64,000 bases of DNA from the NCBI GenBank assembly GCA_019454045.1, contig SKCR01015048.1, positions 62,001 to 126,000 of the forward strand, read 5' to 3'. The position numbers and the translations under genes were made by a program. Positions 33,110-46,495 of the stretch are shown here, piece by piece. The stretch comes from Zanthoxylum bungeanum (Eukaryota; Streptophyta; Magnoliopsida; Sapindales; Rutaceae). Position 1 is the first letter of the stretch. Every line of letters begins with the position of its first letter. The notes below the pieces were generated by a model. The model was not told the origin of the DNA. It saw only the letters and a list, made by a program, of their open reading frames with translations, and made no database searches.

Positions 33110-35652
33110 TGTTGGGACATTTGTGGAACCCCTAGAGTCAGATCAGTGCCCCGTGCAGCGGAAGTGGGTCTAACCCAAAGATATCAGGGATAAGTGTATT
33201 TTAAAATATTTTAATGAAATCTATATTCCGATATGAGTCCGTAAAAAAAGAGGGACAAAATCGGAGTCCGGAAACTCCAAAATGGAGAAAATGAAGTTTA
33301 AGTATTCGTCAGCCCTAGTAGTCACGAGCTCTGGATTGGGAGTCGAGAAGCTCCAAAATGCGAGAGCAATTCCGAGAACTGGACGTCTTAGTATCGCGAC
33401 ATGAAAGGATGGGAGTCGCGACGCTCCTAGGTCTAATGCTCAATGTCACGACACTGGAGGGTCAGAGTCGAGATGCTTACCTGGGCAGTGAGCAATTTCA
33501 ACCTTCAAATCAATCCTAAACACTTTCAATTTGCTCCTATCATTTCAATACACCCTAAAACCAATTTTAACATCAAAACCAACCACAACACATGTTATAC
33601 AACTAACATACATGTATTCAAAATACTTATATGTATTTGTTTGAATCTAAACATAAACCAATTTTAAAATCCCAATAACAATGTCTCATGAACAATTCTA
33701 GTTCACCTAAAGGTGGTCAAGTGATTCTAGATGGTAGTCATAGCTCTAAGTTTTAACTTTGAGTTCCAAACTCTTATTAATTATTCTATATCCAACATGA
33801 ACATCTTTGACATAATTAATAAGTATATTATGTTTATACTTCTACAATATCCTAACATAATTTTTTTGCCTTATTTCAACATTAAGCTATGTGATCATGC
33901 ATCCAATACATAATTCATAACTTAAGAGAAGTTCACACTTACCTAGCAAGCTTGATGTAAAGATCCAATCTCCTTCTCTTTGCTAAAATGGTGGGAGAAC
34001 TTCCAAAGTGTTGCAAGCTTGACTTCAAGATCCAACCTTGATTCCAAGGCTTATAATCTTCACTCTAAGATCCAATCTTGATTTCTCCTAGATGAAATAT
34101 TGTAGAGACATCACAAGCTTTTCTAAACACTTCTCTAACATAGACTGATTTCTCCAAGAATTTACTTCTATAAAGCTTTCTCAAGCTTTAGCTTTTGCTT
34201 AATTAAAACCTTCCTAAAGCTTGTTATTTATAGCAAATCTTAGGTAATTTTTAATTAATAAAAGTTATAATCAACTTTTAGGTGGGCTTAATCTAATTTG
34301 TCCAAATATGTATAATTAGGTGTGATTAATCTCCATTATCTACCACTGTGATTTAATCCAATTAAATCAAGACAAGGATTAGGAAATGAATTAGTTCAAT
34401 GTTTCCCACTTTGATTTAATCCAATTAAATCCAATTAGATCAAGCCAAAACCACCTATTATTACGTACTTATAATTATCATAATATCCTCAAATGGTAGA
34501 GATAATTATGATTTTATAATTAAGCCCTTGTGTAATTATTGAATTAATCCAATTAAGTCCAAGTAAATAATCAATGTTATCCAATAACACTTGGATAACA
34601 TTGATTATCTTAGTTGATAATTATAATATCAAATATTATCATTTATCAAAATTAATCGGCAACCCAAGTGCTCAACGAGTACACTTCATTTTGAGACTCT
34701 CAAATTTTAGACACTATCCTTATATAAGCCTAGCTAATATGCCACCTTTGAATTCGTGAAGAATACGAACGACCTTTCTGAACTACAAAAGTCGAGGTCA
34801 TCACGTATGTTTAACAATCTCTCTGTTGTAGGCTATCCGAGTTATGCTTAGGAAACATAGAATACACCGTCAAGTTTCTGAGGCGCACATCTCATATCGA
34901 CATGTCCACCATTATTCATAACTGATGTGATCCACCCTAGGTGATTGACTTTTGCCAAAGCTTTAAGAGTCATGAATTTACTCAGATGGATACCTAAACT
35001 CTTATGGTACACATATGGGCCGACAGATTCTATCTTACTTCGCACTTGATTACTGAGTGCATCGGTCCACACCCAACGAATATCTAGAGGCCAGACCATG
35101 AAAGGTTTTTGACATACATGGCATCAAAGTGTAGATGATCTCATACAATATTAATGTTATCCTATAGTCAAAGGATTACATATGTTACTCGATTCGAGGA
35201 GATTCCTATTGACTGTGGTGTATACTTCTAACTATTAGGAATCACCTGTAAGTCATTCAGTATTCAGTCCAACCAATACCCACTTGTCTATACGAGTTTC
35301 CAAAACTCATGGCACATCGGGTTAAACCATTGGAACTCAATTCCAATATACGACATGTGCTAGTCTTCTAGGTTATAGGAATTCGACCGTATTCCAAAAC
35401 CAACGACTAGGAATATATATACTTTAAGAATAGTTTAAAATAATAATACTTATCCCAATGTCGGACCACCCAATGTCCAGTATTACTACAAGACTATTCT
35501 AAGGTCGATGTCATTCTTAGCATATCTATACATCAATCTAATACGCATAATGAAAATACCAATAATTAGGTATGAAATGAAAATATAGTTATTTTTTTAA
35601 TAAATAATAAAATGTACAATTTGGATTGGCTCTCTAAGCACTAACTCCAACA
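33110..35652 (-). mobile_element. B2 3' LTR
   Basis: 2543 bp from TGTTGGGACATTTGTGG to ...CTAACTCCAACA. On the minus strand it is followed inward by a purine-rich AGTGGGAATT (PPT). It includes a GC-richer block at 33310-33480 with a GTCGCGAC palindrome at 33415 and variants, and two TGATTTAATCCAATTAAATC palindromes near 34347 and 34410. It pairs with the LTR at 56576-60873. Confidence 0.9.
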
Positions 35653-36534
35653 AATTCCCACTTGCTTAGTACCAATCTGGATGGCACCACAGTCTCATCT
35701 TCTCCATATGTTTATCGAATAACTTAGGAGGTAAAACCATTGTAAGCGGGTCTGCTATGTTGTATAGTCCTTGAACCTTCAAGAGCACTATGTCTTTATG
35801 TTCAACAATCTCTCTAATTACGCGGTATTTCCTTTCAACATGATTATAATTCGAATGCGCCCTTGGCTCATTAGCCTGCGTAATGGATCCGATATTATCA
35901 TAATACAATGGGATTTAATCCGCAATGCTAGGTACAACGCCAAGTTCCGTGATAAAATTTCTAATCCAAAAAGCTTCTTTAGAGGCTTCTGAAGCCGCTA
36001 TAAATTTTACCTCAGTGGTGGAATAGCCGTAAAGCCTTGCTTTGAACAACGCCAACTAACCTCACCACCGTTAAGAGTAAATACGTAAGCTGATGTAGAT
36101 TTTCTATCATCTGGATATCCCTGGAATTCAGAGTCTATATAATCCTTAACTTGTAGCTCATTTTCTCCATATATCTGAAACTTATCCCTAGTACCCTTAA
36201 GATATTTCAGGATATGTTTCATAACTGTCCAATGATCATTACCTAGATTAGATTGATATCAGCTAGTCACATTGATGCAGAAATTGATGTCTGCTCTAGT
36301 ACATAGCATAATATATTATTCTTCCAATACAAGATACATATGGCAAGTTAGAAATTCCAACTCTCTTTTCCTCAGTTTGAGGTGTTATTTTCTTCGAAAG
36401 ATGTATGTCATATCGAAAAGGTACATTTGCTGCCTTATAGTTAGTAAAACCGTACCTTTCTAACATCTTATCTATGTACGTCGATTGCGACAACCCTATA
36501 AATTTCCTAACTTTATCCCGGTAGAGCCTTATAC
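35653..36534 (-). pseudogene. B2 RNase H and RT C-terminal part
   Basis: Minus-strand copia blocks: YYDNIGSITQANEPRAHSNY with NHVERKYRVIREIV and NIADPLT (35666-35908), HILKYLKGTRDKFQIYGENEL and DDRKSTSAYVFTLNGG (36007-36222), and the RT thumb LGIRLYRDKVRKFIGLSQ with YIDKMLERYG (about 36400-36540). Stops and frame changes occur near 35910 and 36225. It is cut by C2 at 36540 and resumes at 44639. Confidence 0.88.
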
Positions 36535-37843
36535 CTAGTTGTAGGACACAGAAATTGGGCGACGCATGATGTTCCGGGCTCGCGGCCCGGTTGGGAGTAC
36601 GGAGTAGCCCATGGGGGACTAAACCGGAGGATAATGGAGTCGCCACCCGGTGTGAACCGGGACAAAGATTTAAGGCCGCACTCACCCCTCGCAAGGGAAG
36701 ACCTCAAACCGTTGGGTTCGGAATGGTCCCTTACTTATGTCAATTGTAATGAATGGATTTGTGCAATTTTAACCAAGTCTACTCAACATACATATATATA
36801 CATGATTCGAAAGTAAATTTTCATTACGGTAAACATGCAATATCTTACAATGAACATGCTGAATTATCAAACACGAAAACTAAATAACCACCTAAGCGTA
36901 AACGTAGATTAAACTCCTATTACGAAGGAAAATAACTATAACATACATGTAGGAAATAACGTACTAACGACCCAATCATGCTTAAGAAATAAATAACTTA
37001 CTAATAACCTAATCATGCTCGCACACAAATTTGGATGAAACGAAACATGTGTTTCTCTCAAGTGGTACGTGGCATTGTATCCCGAGTGCAAAACGCAATA
37101 CCGTCCATTCGGATTTGGCTACGGAATTTACGTCCGGGTTTCCATCCGATACACCGCAAGAGAAAACACATATTCCGTTCATCCATAATACACATCATAC
37201 AATCTCATGGATACATTAAATTAATACATGCAAAAATAAACATGTGGCCAAAGGCTTTGGCCGTTTTCAATGTAGGACCTCGCATACTCGGTTGGACGTA
37301 TTCCACGTCAAGCGAGTACGCCGTATCCGGAATAACAAAATAGAATATAACAAAGGGTGCCCTCAGGTCTTACCTTTTTAGTCGCTTTCCGGGAGTGCGT
37401 TTCACGGTGCCGGAAGGGTTATCGTTCCACTGTTTTCACTGATCTACTGTTTCTGTTGTTTTCACTGTTCGCTGTTTCCGTTGTTTTCTCAGGTTCACTG
37501 TTTCAGATGTTTTCTCTGTTTTCACAGGTCCGCTGTTTTCGCCGTTTTCACTCGCGATTTCTACTCGCTGTTTTCTGTATTTTCTCACTGTTTTAACTCG
37601 CCGTTTTATTCTCTCTCTTTGGGTTATTTTGGAGTTATTTTTGTCACGGTTTTTGGGTTGTATTTATAAGTAGCGTGCTTACGTTAGGGCAGTGAGTGTG
37701 TGTGTGGATGATGGCTTGGTGAAAGTCAGTAGGCTAGGGACATGGGTTCCCTCGGAGGCAGTGGGTGCATGACAATGGCTAGGGACGTGGGTTAATGCAT
37801 GGCAGTGAAGGTTGGTCTGCTGGTTGAAGGGTGTGTGTATGGT

Positions 37844-40800
37844 TGTAGACATTGCATTTTTGCATACCAGCCCGATGATGAGCCTCGTATGGAGGCACGA
37901 CCTTTTAGTCGCGGAAGTTGCGGGAAACAGATGTCGGAAGGGAAAAGTCAGGAAATGACTTTTTGATGGATTTTATTCGCTCGTTTTGCTTCGGGTTCGT
38001 CGTCGCCTTTTTCCATTTCAAAATTATCCTTCGCTCGGAACCTTTTCCTCCTTCTTTCTCGCACCTTTTCTCTCTCTCTAATTTCCCTCGCTTGTGACCC
38101 TTTAACTTCCATGCAAATTAAAATTCACCAACCAATTAAATTAATTTGAACTAAATTAAATCATTAAAAATTACCAACCAATTAAATGATAATTAAAACA
38201 TAAATAACGAAGAACTAAATCACAAATTAAAATACACCCTTCGCACATTCCATACACACACATAAATTAACAATTAAAATTCAATTAATTTCCCCTCCCC
38301 ACTATATTCGGCCACATGCACCCCTTTTCCACCTTTCTTTTATTTTTTATTGCAACAAATCATGCATTTTGTCAACCAACTTGCCCACCTTCTTCTTTAT
38401 TTCAACAAATGTGCCCCACTCTTCACATGCTACCACATTTTTTTCTTCATTCAAACAAAATCAAACACATGCCCCCACCATGCATTTATTCACGTGAGCC
38501 TTACATCCACCCACTTTCCATCCCTTTTATTTTATTTTCTTTCATCAAACACCATATACACTTGCCAGATGCTACCTTTTCTTTTTTTTTCTTTTTTATT
38601 TCATCAACAACCCCTCCAAAACAAAAAAAGCAATCATCTCCCAAGTTTCAATGCTCCCATGTGATCATCACCATTTTGTCAAAAGAGCCCACCCCTTCAC
38701 CGATTTTTGCTTGGCTTTTTGCTTCAATTTGAGCCTTGACTGACGGCTTCAGGAATCATCATCACTTCCTGCGAATCTCTGGGCCATCTGGATCCTCACG
38801 GCAAACAGCAGCCCTTCTGGCCATTCATCAGTCCTTATGCACTTGTAAAGAAGATCACCAGACCAGGAACCCCAAAACACTCATCACCTTCATCTTCGGC
38901 AACTGAGACACTCTTCAGGGGCTGCCGAGACACTCAGCACACAGCTCTCAACCTCCATCATCATTCTCATCTCTAATCATCATCACCACACTCTTCATCA
39001 TTCAGCTTCAACATGATCAACCCTAGATCATGAAGGAGATCATTTGCTCGGCCATACAAGCCCCTGGATCAACCTTCTCGGCTAAGATCATCAACAACAC
39101 ATCATCATCAGGGATCATCATTCACGCCCTGGACTCCACTGCCGAGCTCACCCTTACTGATCCTCTCGGCCTCACCTTCATCCACGGCACTTGGCCACTG
39201 CCGAAACCCCAACACCCTCAACGCCGAGAGCCTCAAACACCCTCCAGCTCACTCCCCTTAACTACAAAAAACTCTCAACCAAACAACTCACCCAAATGAA
39301 TCCCTCACACCACAGTCCACCACAAACCTAGTCATTCAGTCACGTAACTGCCCCTACATTCACGACAAATAAGCCCTTCACAGCAGCCTCCAGACGTCCT
39401 CAGGACTCACGCACCAGCCCCTGGAACCCATCATCCTTCACGCCTCCAACTTCCTTCATGTACAGACCCTTTACTGCCCATCAAATCCACTGCTCCTTCA
39501 TCATTCTTCACGCCCAACCTAGCCTTCATCACGCCACAGCCTCTGCCTTCATTCAAAAGAGACACAGACGATCATCCTCACCTCTGGACGGCACCAAGGG
39601 AGGGCAACACAGCTAGCACGCCTTCAACTCTCTCTCTCTCGGCGATGAAACCCTAAGAAGCAACTCCCTCACGTCTCTCCCTTCACAACAACACACAGCT
39701 CACACATACGGCATTTAGCAGCTCACCACTCTCCAGAACCCATCTCTCACCCATCCACATCAAGCCATTATCCAGCCCATACTCCCATCACTCCACCGAA
39801 TTTAGCATGAAGCCATGATCATCTCCTCGAGGGGGCTCCTTAACTCACTCGACCTTGGCATACATCAGGGACAGACGACCATCATCATCACCTTCACAGT
39901 CCACTGATCTTCACCACTAAACCCTAGCCATACACGCACAAACAAGGAGAGGCAGATCACTTCACAAGTAACACAGTCCATTCATCACGCGGGATCTTCA
40001 TCACCAACTGCCAGGACCTTCACGCTCAGCTCATGAAGCTACCCTATTCACATCCCTAAACCAACAAACGAACCCTTCACTCGGCAGCCTCTCGAAAAAG
40101 AGCCTTCAAAGCCATTAAGTCTCCACAGCCCACACGTCTCTCAGAAGGCTTAACTGCTCACATAACCTGCTCACTACCCTCTCACTTACGCGGCCACCTT
40201 CAAAAAGTACACAGCACTCGGCAGCCACTGACATACTCAGGCCACGCACCTGCCTTCACATAAGCCACGCTCACACCAAAAGAGCCAACCCAGACCGACT
40301 CATACACATTTCAGCCCTCCACTCACGCACAAGAATCCTCCACAAATCTGCTTCAATTCACCCTCATGAACTGCCCTTCGGTGGCTGCAACTCACCACCC
40401 CTGAACAGCCCTCTCACCAACCCAAACATCAACAAGAAACTGCCCCCGACAAAATAACAGCCCAAATCATCCCAAAGTGACCAAAAAATAACCAAGAGAG
40501 AGAATGAGAATTGAGTTGAAAAAGAGAGAAAACAGCGAGTGAAAATAATAGAAAAGTACAGAAAAATCATGAGTGAAAATAACGAGTGAAACGGTGAAAA
40601 CGGCGAGTCAAAACTGTGAGAAAATGGCCGAAAACAGTAAACTGTAACCGCGGGTGAAAACGGCGAAAACAGTTAAAACGGCGAAAACGGTGAAAACAGC
40701 GAAAACAGCAGACAGTGAGAACAGTAGAACGATAACCCTTCCGGCACCGTGAAACGCACTCCCGGAAAGCGACTAAAAAGGTAAGACCTGAGGGCACCCT

Positions 40801-41187
40801 TTGTTATATTCTATTTTGTTGTTCCGGACACGGTGTACTCGGTTGACGTGGAATATGTCCAACCAGGCATGCAAAGTCCTACATTAAGAACGGCTGAGTT
40901 CCTTGGCCACATGTTTATTTTGCATGTATATACATGTATGTTGAGTAGACTTGGTTAATATTGCACAAATCCATTCATTACAAACGACATAAGTAAGGGA
41001 TCATTCTGAACCCAACGGTTTGAGGTCTTCCCTTGCGAGGGGTGAGTGCGGCCTTAAATCATTTTCCCGGCTCACACCGGGTGACGACTCCATTACTCTC
41101 CGGTTTAGTCCCCCGTGGGCTACTCCGTACTCCCAACTAGGCCCTGAGTCTAGAACAGCATGCGTCGTCCAGTTTCTGTGTCCTACA
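37844..41187 (+). mobile_element. Solo LTR C3 within C2, TSD ATGGT
   Basis: A 3344-bp plus-oriented LTR from TGTAGACATTGC to ...GTGTCCTACA, with the 5-bp duplication ATGGT at 37839-37843 and 41188-41192. No internal region. The CT-rich middle (38300-40350) yields chance ORFs but no domain. The conserved LTR block ending AGGTAAGACCTGAGGGCACC lies at 40779-40797. Confidence 0.88.
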
Positions 41188-41192
41188 ATGGT

Positions 41193-41517
41193 GTCTCGGT
41201 TTTTCACGGCATGACAGTGTGGCCATCTCTTCAACTGGTCATCTCATTAACCACTAAGGCTTCCACCGTTGAGATCCCGCATCCATGTGCTCACGAGTCT
41301 AATCAAGATTGATCTGTTCAGAATACCGGTGAATGACACTTCTCGCACTTATTGCTTCTAAGGCTTCTCCTTATAGCACATAATGTCATCACCGGACATA
41401 GCATGGGGTGTTGTTTGGGTAGTTTTGTTTATTTTTTATTGTTTGTGAATTGTTTATGGAGTGTGGTGGAAAATGTGGCATGATTTTGGTTTGTATCTTG
41501 GTGGATATAAACCAAAA
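41193..41517. other. Rearranged segment of C2
   Basis: Composite: 41193-41225 repeats CTCGGTTTTTCACGGCATGA found near 42866; 41226-41400 has no match in the window; 41408-41513 is a direct copy of about 43966-44071. It ends exactly where the inverted arm starts. Confidence 0.6.
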
Positions 41518-42542
41518 TCATGCCAAATAAATAACAAATAACCAATAACAACAAAATTCAACAAGTTCCACAAACAAAATAAACAATAACAATAATTCCC
41601 ACCCCACACGTTTTAACCATCTCTCACACACACAAATTCATCACACACTAACAAACAAAATAAACATCAACAAAACCCACTCACCATAAATAATAAAATA
41701 ATCAACAAAACCACAACTCCATTTTCAAATCCCCCACGTGAATATCCACCAAGATACAAACCAAAATCATGCCACCCCATGCTTCACGTAAAAATTAACC
41801 CATTTTCAAAACCAAAACCCCACACGTTTCCCTCATCCCACGTGAATCTTCACAAATTCAACATCACTCACCGAAAGCACTCAATTAATTGACCAAATTT
41901 CTTCCTCCATCTCCTCCTTGATTCACGCCTTCTTTCCCAGCCATTTCACGCCACACCCCATCATCTTCAACCTCAAGCCAACAGCCCCCGAAGGCTCGGG
42001 GCCTCTCTCCTCCATTGAGACAACCCCCACACAGCCATTCTCATACAAAACCATGCATACATGAAGGACACAGGCACCTGCAAGCCCCTGCTCTCCCGGC
42101 GCAGCTCATCAATGTGTGGTCTCTTCACGTACAGCAACCTGTACCTTACCTGACCAAGATGCAAACCAGCTCTCATCCCTCACGCCATTCAAGCACATCC
42201 CTCTGGATAACTCGGCAGCCAAACCCTACCCTCTCTGGATCTTCTTCTCTCACAAACCCTAGGAACCTGCTCTCTCTCTCTCTCGGCAACAACAGACAGA
42301 AACCTTCACGCCAATGGAACCCACAATACCTCCACGCACAGCAAACTGATCATCATTTTACCTTCAACTCTCGGCATGATCATCTATCAAATGGATCCTC
42401 TCGGCTAAGATCATCCATGGCCATTAATCACCAGCAAGCTCTCCATCAATGATCCACTCATCAACAAAAATGAACAACCCATGCGTGCACTGCTCACGCC
42501 ATTCTCGGCTGGGCATCAATCCATCGTACCCTTCATCATCAT
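41518..42542 (+). repeat. Palindrome left arm in C2
   Basis: Reverse complement of about 43208-44286. Identity is very high: the 145-codon ORFs read from both arms differ at a single residue. With the right arm and a spacer of about 665 bp it forms a foldback with arms of about 1 kb. Junctions are at a short run around 41513-41518 and at 42542. Confidence 0.9.
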
Positions 42543-42860
42543 CCGGGTCCGCTGTTTTCGCCGTTTTCACTCGCGATTTCTACTCGCTGTTTTCTGTATT
42601 TTCTCACTGTTTTAACTCGCCATTTTATTCTCTCTCTTTGGTTATTTTGGAGTTATTTCTGTCACGGTTTTTTGGTTGTATTTATAAGTAGCATGCTTAC
42701 GTTAGGGCAGTGAGTGTGTGTGTGGATGATGGCTTGGTGAAGGTCAGTAGGCTAGGGACATGGGTTCCCTCGGAGGCAGTGGGTGCATGACAATGGCTAG
42801 GGACGTGGGTTAATGCATGGCAGTGAAGGTTGGTCTGTTGGTTGAAGGGTTGTGTGTTGT
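42543..42860. repeat. Direct repeat of 37525-37843
   Basis: Block from CCGCTGTTTTCGCCGTTTTC to GGTTGAAGGG, nearly the same as 37525-37835 in the same orientation. It fills most of the palindrome spacer. Confidence 0.88.
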
Positions 42861-43207
42861 CTTGTCTCGGTTTTTCACGGCATGACAGTGAGGGTGATGG
42901 GGTTTCGGCAGTGGCCAAGTGCAGTGGATGAAGGTGAGGCCGAGAGGATGAGTAAGGGTGAGCTCGGCAGTGGAGTGAGGGGCGTGAGGTTCTGGCCATG
43001 AAGATCATGTCCTAGAGTTCTTGATGATGATGAAGTGCCGCTAAGGTTGGTTCATGGTGCCTTGGTGATGATCAAGGATTGTTGTGCAGTGATCAAAGTC
43101 TTCAGGTTCTCGGTAGTGAAGGGTTTTTTCCAGTGGTGAAGATCATGGATTGAGGGTTGCTTCATGAAGATCAATGGCCGAATCATGGAGGTGAATTGTT
43201 GATGATG

Positions 43208-44286
43208 ATGAAGGGTACGATGGATTGATGCCCAGCCGAGAATGGCGTGAGCAGTGCACGCATGGGTTGTTCATTTTTGTTGATGAGTGGATCATTGATG
43301 GAGAGCTTGCTGGTGATTAATGGCCATGGATGATCTTAGCCGAGAGGATCCATTTGATAGATGATCATGCCGAGAGTTGAAGGTAAAATGATGATCAGTT
43401 TGCTGTGCGTGGAGGTATTGTGGGTTCCATTGGCGTGAAGGTTTCTGTCTGTTGTTGCCGAGAGAGAGAGAGAGCAGGTTCCTAGGGTTTGTGAGAGAAG
43501 AAGATCCAGAGAGGGTAGGGTTTGGCTGCCGAGTTATCCAGAGGGCTGTGCTTGAATGGCGTGAGGGATGAGAGCTGGTTTGCATCTTGGTCAGGTAAGG
43601 TACAGGTTGCTGTACGTGAAGAGACCACACATTGATGAGCTGCGCCGGGAGAGCAGGGGCTTGCAGGTGCCTGTGTCCTTCATGTATGCATGGTTTTGTA
43701 TGAGAATGGCTGTGTGGGGGTTGTCTCAATGGAGAGAGAGAGGCCCCGAGCCTTCGGGGGCTGTTGGCTTGAGGTTGAAGATGAGGGGGTGTGGTGTGAA
43801 ATAGCTGGGAAAGAAGGCGTGAATCAAGGAGGAGATGGAGGAAGAAATTTGGTCAATTAATTGAGTGCTTTCGGTGAGTGATGTTGAATTTGTGAAGATT
43901 CACGTGGGATGGGGGAAACGTGTGGGGTTTTGGTTTTAAAAATAGGTTAATTTTTACGTGAAGCATGGGGTTTTGTTTGGGTTGTTTTGTTTATTTTTTA
44001 TTGTTTGTGAATTGTTTATGGAGTGTGGTGGAAAAGGTGGCATGATTTTGGTTTGTATCTTGGTGGATATTCACGTGGGGGATTTGAAAATGGAGTTGTG
44101 GTTTTGTTGATTATTTTATTATTTATGGTGAGTGGGTTTTGTTGATGTTTATTTTGTTTGTTAGTGTGTGATGAATTTGTGTGTGTGAGAGATGGTAAAA
44201 CGTGTGGGGTGGGAATTATTGTTATTGTTTATTTGTTTGTGGAACTTGTTGAATTTTGTTGTTATTGGTTATTTGTTATTTATGTT
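43208..44286 (-). repeat. Palindrome right arm in C2
   Basis: Inverted partner of 41518-42542. This arm is collinear with the remaining LTR start (44287-44633), so it is probably the original and the left arm the copy. Confidence 0.9.
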
Positions 44287-44638
44287 AAAATTATCATTTA
44301 ATTGGTTGGTAATTTTTAGTGATTTAATATAGTTCAAATTCATTTAATTGGTTGATGAATTTTATTTTGCATGGAAGTTGAAGGGTCACAAGCATGGAAA
44401 ATTAAAGAGAGAAAAGGTGTGAGAAAGAGCGAGGAAAAGGTTCCGAGCGAAGGATGATTTTGAAACGGAAAAGGCGACGACGAACCTGAAACAAAACGAG
44501 CGAATAAAATCCATAAAAAAAAATCAATTCTTGACTTTGCCCTTCCGGCATCCGCTTCCCGCGACATAAAAGAGACTGCCTCCGTACCAGGTACCATCAT
44601 CGGGACTTACCATGCAAAAATGCAGTGCCTACACTAGT

Positions 44639-45460
44639 ATATAGGAAGCTTAATCCATATCTTTCATGGAGAAGTTCTTACAAAGGTAGGATTTCACACT
44701 TTGCATCAATCCTATATCATTTCCTATGATAAATGTGTCATCTACATATAAGACTAAGAAAACTGTCATGTTGCCACTCACTTTCTTATAAACACATGGT
44801 TCTTCCTCGTTCTTGATGAATCAAGATAATCTAGTTATCTCATCAAAACGACGATTCCAGCTTCGGGATGTTTGTTTAAAAAATAGACTTTTGGATCTTA
44901 CAAACCAAGTTTGAAGTATCATTGGATACGAAACCATTTGGTTGTTCCATATAGATATCCTCCTCAAGGAATCCATATAGGCAAGTGGTTTTCACATCCA
45001 TCTACCATATCTCATAGTCGTGATATGCAACAATAGCTAAAAGAATCTTTATGGATTTTAGCATGGCTAATATGAAAACGTTTCCTCATAGTCAATCTCA
45101 TGACGTTGAGTGTAACTTTTCGCTACCAGTCGGGCCTTAAGGATTTCCACATTTCCATTAGGCCCTCGCTACCTTTTATAAACCAATTTACAACCTATAG
45201 GTTTAACTCATTCAGGAAGTTCAACTAAGTCACAGACTTGATTGTCATGCATAGAATCCATCTCGAATTTCATGGCTTTCTGACATTTTCCTGAATCAAT
45301 ATCCAATATCGCCATATCCATTGTGTTGAGGTTTTCTTAGTGGGCTATATTGGACAAGAATTTCATTGTCCATTAAATAATTTCTGAATTCTTCACTCAT
45401 GTATTCACCGCCTCGATATGATTTAAGACATTTGATGAATTTACTGGTTTGTGTTTCTAC
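44639..45460 (-). pseudogene. B2 reverse transcriptase N-terminal and catalytic part
   Basis: Read on the minus strand and in several frames, the sequence gives copia RT blocks; near 44690-44790 it reads the segment with the YVDDTF-type catalytic motif followed by a KNFSMKD-like stretch. Further 5' come the RVT_2 start and the integrase-RT linker. Stops are frequent. The part downstream of the catalytic motif continues at 36534 beyond C2. Confidence 0.75.
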
Positions 45461-45466
45461 TCCATT

Positions 45467-45907
45467 TCAGAATATTTTGAACTTTTCAAATATTTCTGAC
45501 TTATGTCTCATCAAATAGACATAACCATATCTAGACTTATCATTTGTGAAAGTCACGAAGTATGTTGAACCATCATGAGCGGCATGATTTAAAGGACCAC
45601 ACACATCGTTGTATATTAGCTCTAATAAATCTCCAGTACGGTGTTCAACACCAAGAAATAAGGCCTTTATCATATTCAGTTGGATGCATGACTCACAAAT
45701 CGGATAAGGATCTAAGGTAAGATTTTCAATCAAACCATCATTTACCAATTTGGATAGACGTCTAACACCTATGTGGCCCAATCTCATATGCCATAATTCA
45801 ATATTATTTAATTCAGATTTCCTACTTGTATTTTCCTCTACATTAAATAAATCTCTATATGTTTCCAAAACATAGTGACCGTTTGATAAAGAACATTCAC
45901 ATTTCAT
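45467..45907 (-). pseudogene. B2 GAG-pre-integrase and integrase core
   Basis: A 146-codon frame with the pre-integrase zinc motif (LWHMRLGHIGVRRLSKLV then CESCIQ), followed by integrase core: LELIYNDVCGPLNH (first Asp), YFVTFTNDKSRYGYVYLMRHKSE. It aligns by eye with plant copia polyproteins. The second Asp and the Glu lie 3' of the frame end and are decayed. Confidence 0.9.
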
Positions 45908-46495
45908 TAAATTATCTTTATCATATAAACATAAAATTTCATCTTTAATGTTTATTTTATATCACTCTTTATCTAATATTGACAGTGATATTATTTGTCT
46001 GATAAGTGAGGGAACATAATAACAGTCTTTTAAATTTAATTTACAACCATTGGAGAGATCTAAAACAAATGTTCTTATGGATTAACATCCCATGTCTCGC
46101 CATTGCCAACTCTCAGCTAGATCTCCCCTTTATTCAGCTTTCTTCTTACTTTCATTACTTGCAGTGAGTTGCATATATGAGTAGGATTTCCATTGTCTAA
46201 CACTCATCCACTATTTGCATCTAAGGCTAATGAGATGTCAATAATTGGAAAAATACAAAGCGTACCTGAGGGTCCTGCTTTTCCTATCAGCTCTAGACAC
46301 TCCTTCTTCCAGTGTCCAGACTTCTTGCAATGTAGACACTGGTCATGAGCTATTTAGGATTTTGTATCTTTGCGCTTATTGTAGCTTTTCTTTGCAATCT
46401 TCTTCTTCCCCATTTTTATTTTCTTTGACTTCCCAAAAGTCTTTGAAGAGCCAGCTCCACCATGGACGTATAATATGGGGTTACCTTTCCTCAAA
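45908..46495 (-). pseudogene. B2 protease region and Gag zinc knuckle
   Basis: Frames are broken. On the minus strand near 46310-46350 a CCHC zinc knuckle, CLHCKKSGHW, is readable, the nucleic-acid binding site of Gag; a Lys-rich stretch follows. The protease between 45908 and 46230 is too decayed to place its catalytic Asp with confidence. Confidence 0.65.

Larger units (their letters stand above)
36540..44633 (-). mobile_element. C2: rearranged C-family LTR with internal palindrome
   Basis: Bounded by TGTAGGACACAG...GTGCCTACA and the duplication CTAGT (36535-36539, 44634-44638). On the minus strand the right end is the LTR start (TGTAGGCACTGC) and the left end the LTR end. No PBS, PPT or coding region is seen, so it behaves as a solo LTR. 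It is enlarged by solo LTR C3 (37844-41187) and by an inverted duplication (41518-42542 against 43208-44286). A 0.3-kb block at 37525-37843 is repeated in direct orientation at 42543-42860. Confidence 0.82.

Noticed and set aside
37357..37669. Phe/Ser-rich ORFs in C LTRs (also 40567-40797)
   Set aside because: They are read from GTTTTC-type repeats in the LTR, recur on both strands, and have no domain.
38316..39299. Pro/His/Ser-rich ORFs in C3
   Set aside because: CT-rich LTR sequence with several overlapping open frames, no homologous frame in the C1 LTRs.
42015..43729. Two 145-codon ORFs of almost equal sequence (42015-42452 + and 43292-43729 -) as a duplicated gene
   Set aside because: They are the same LTR stretch read from both arms of the palindrome. 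Composition is low-complexity (His, Ser, Pro, Gln) without a domain, and the DNA between and around is C-family LTR.
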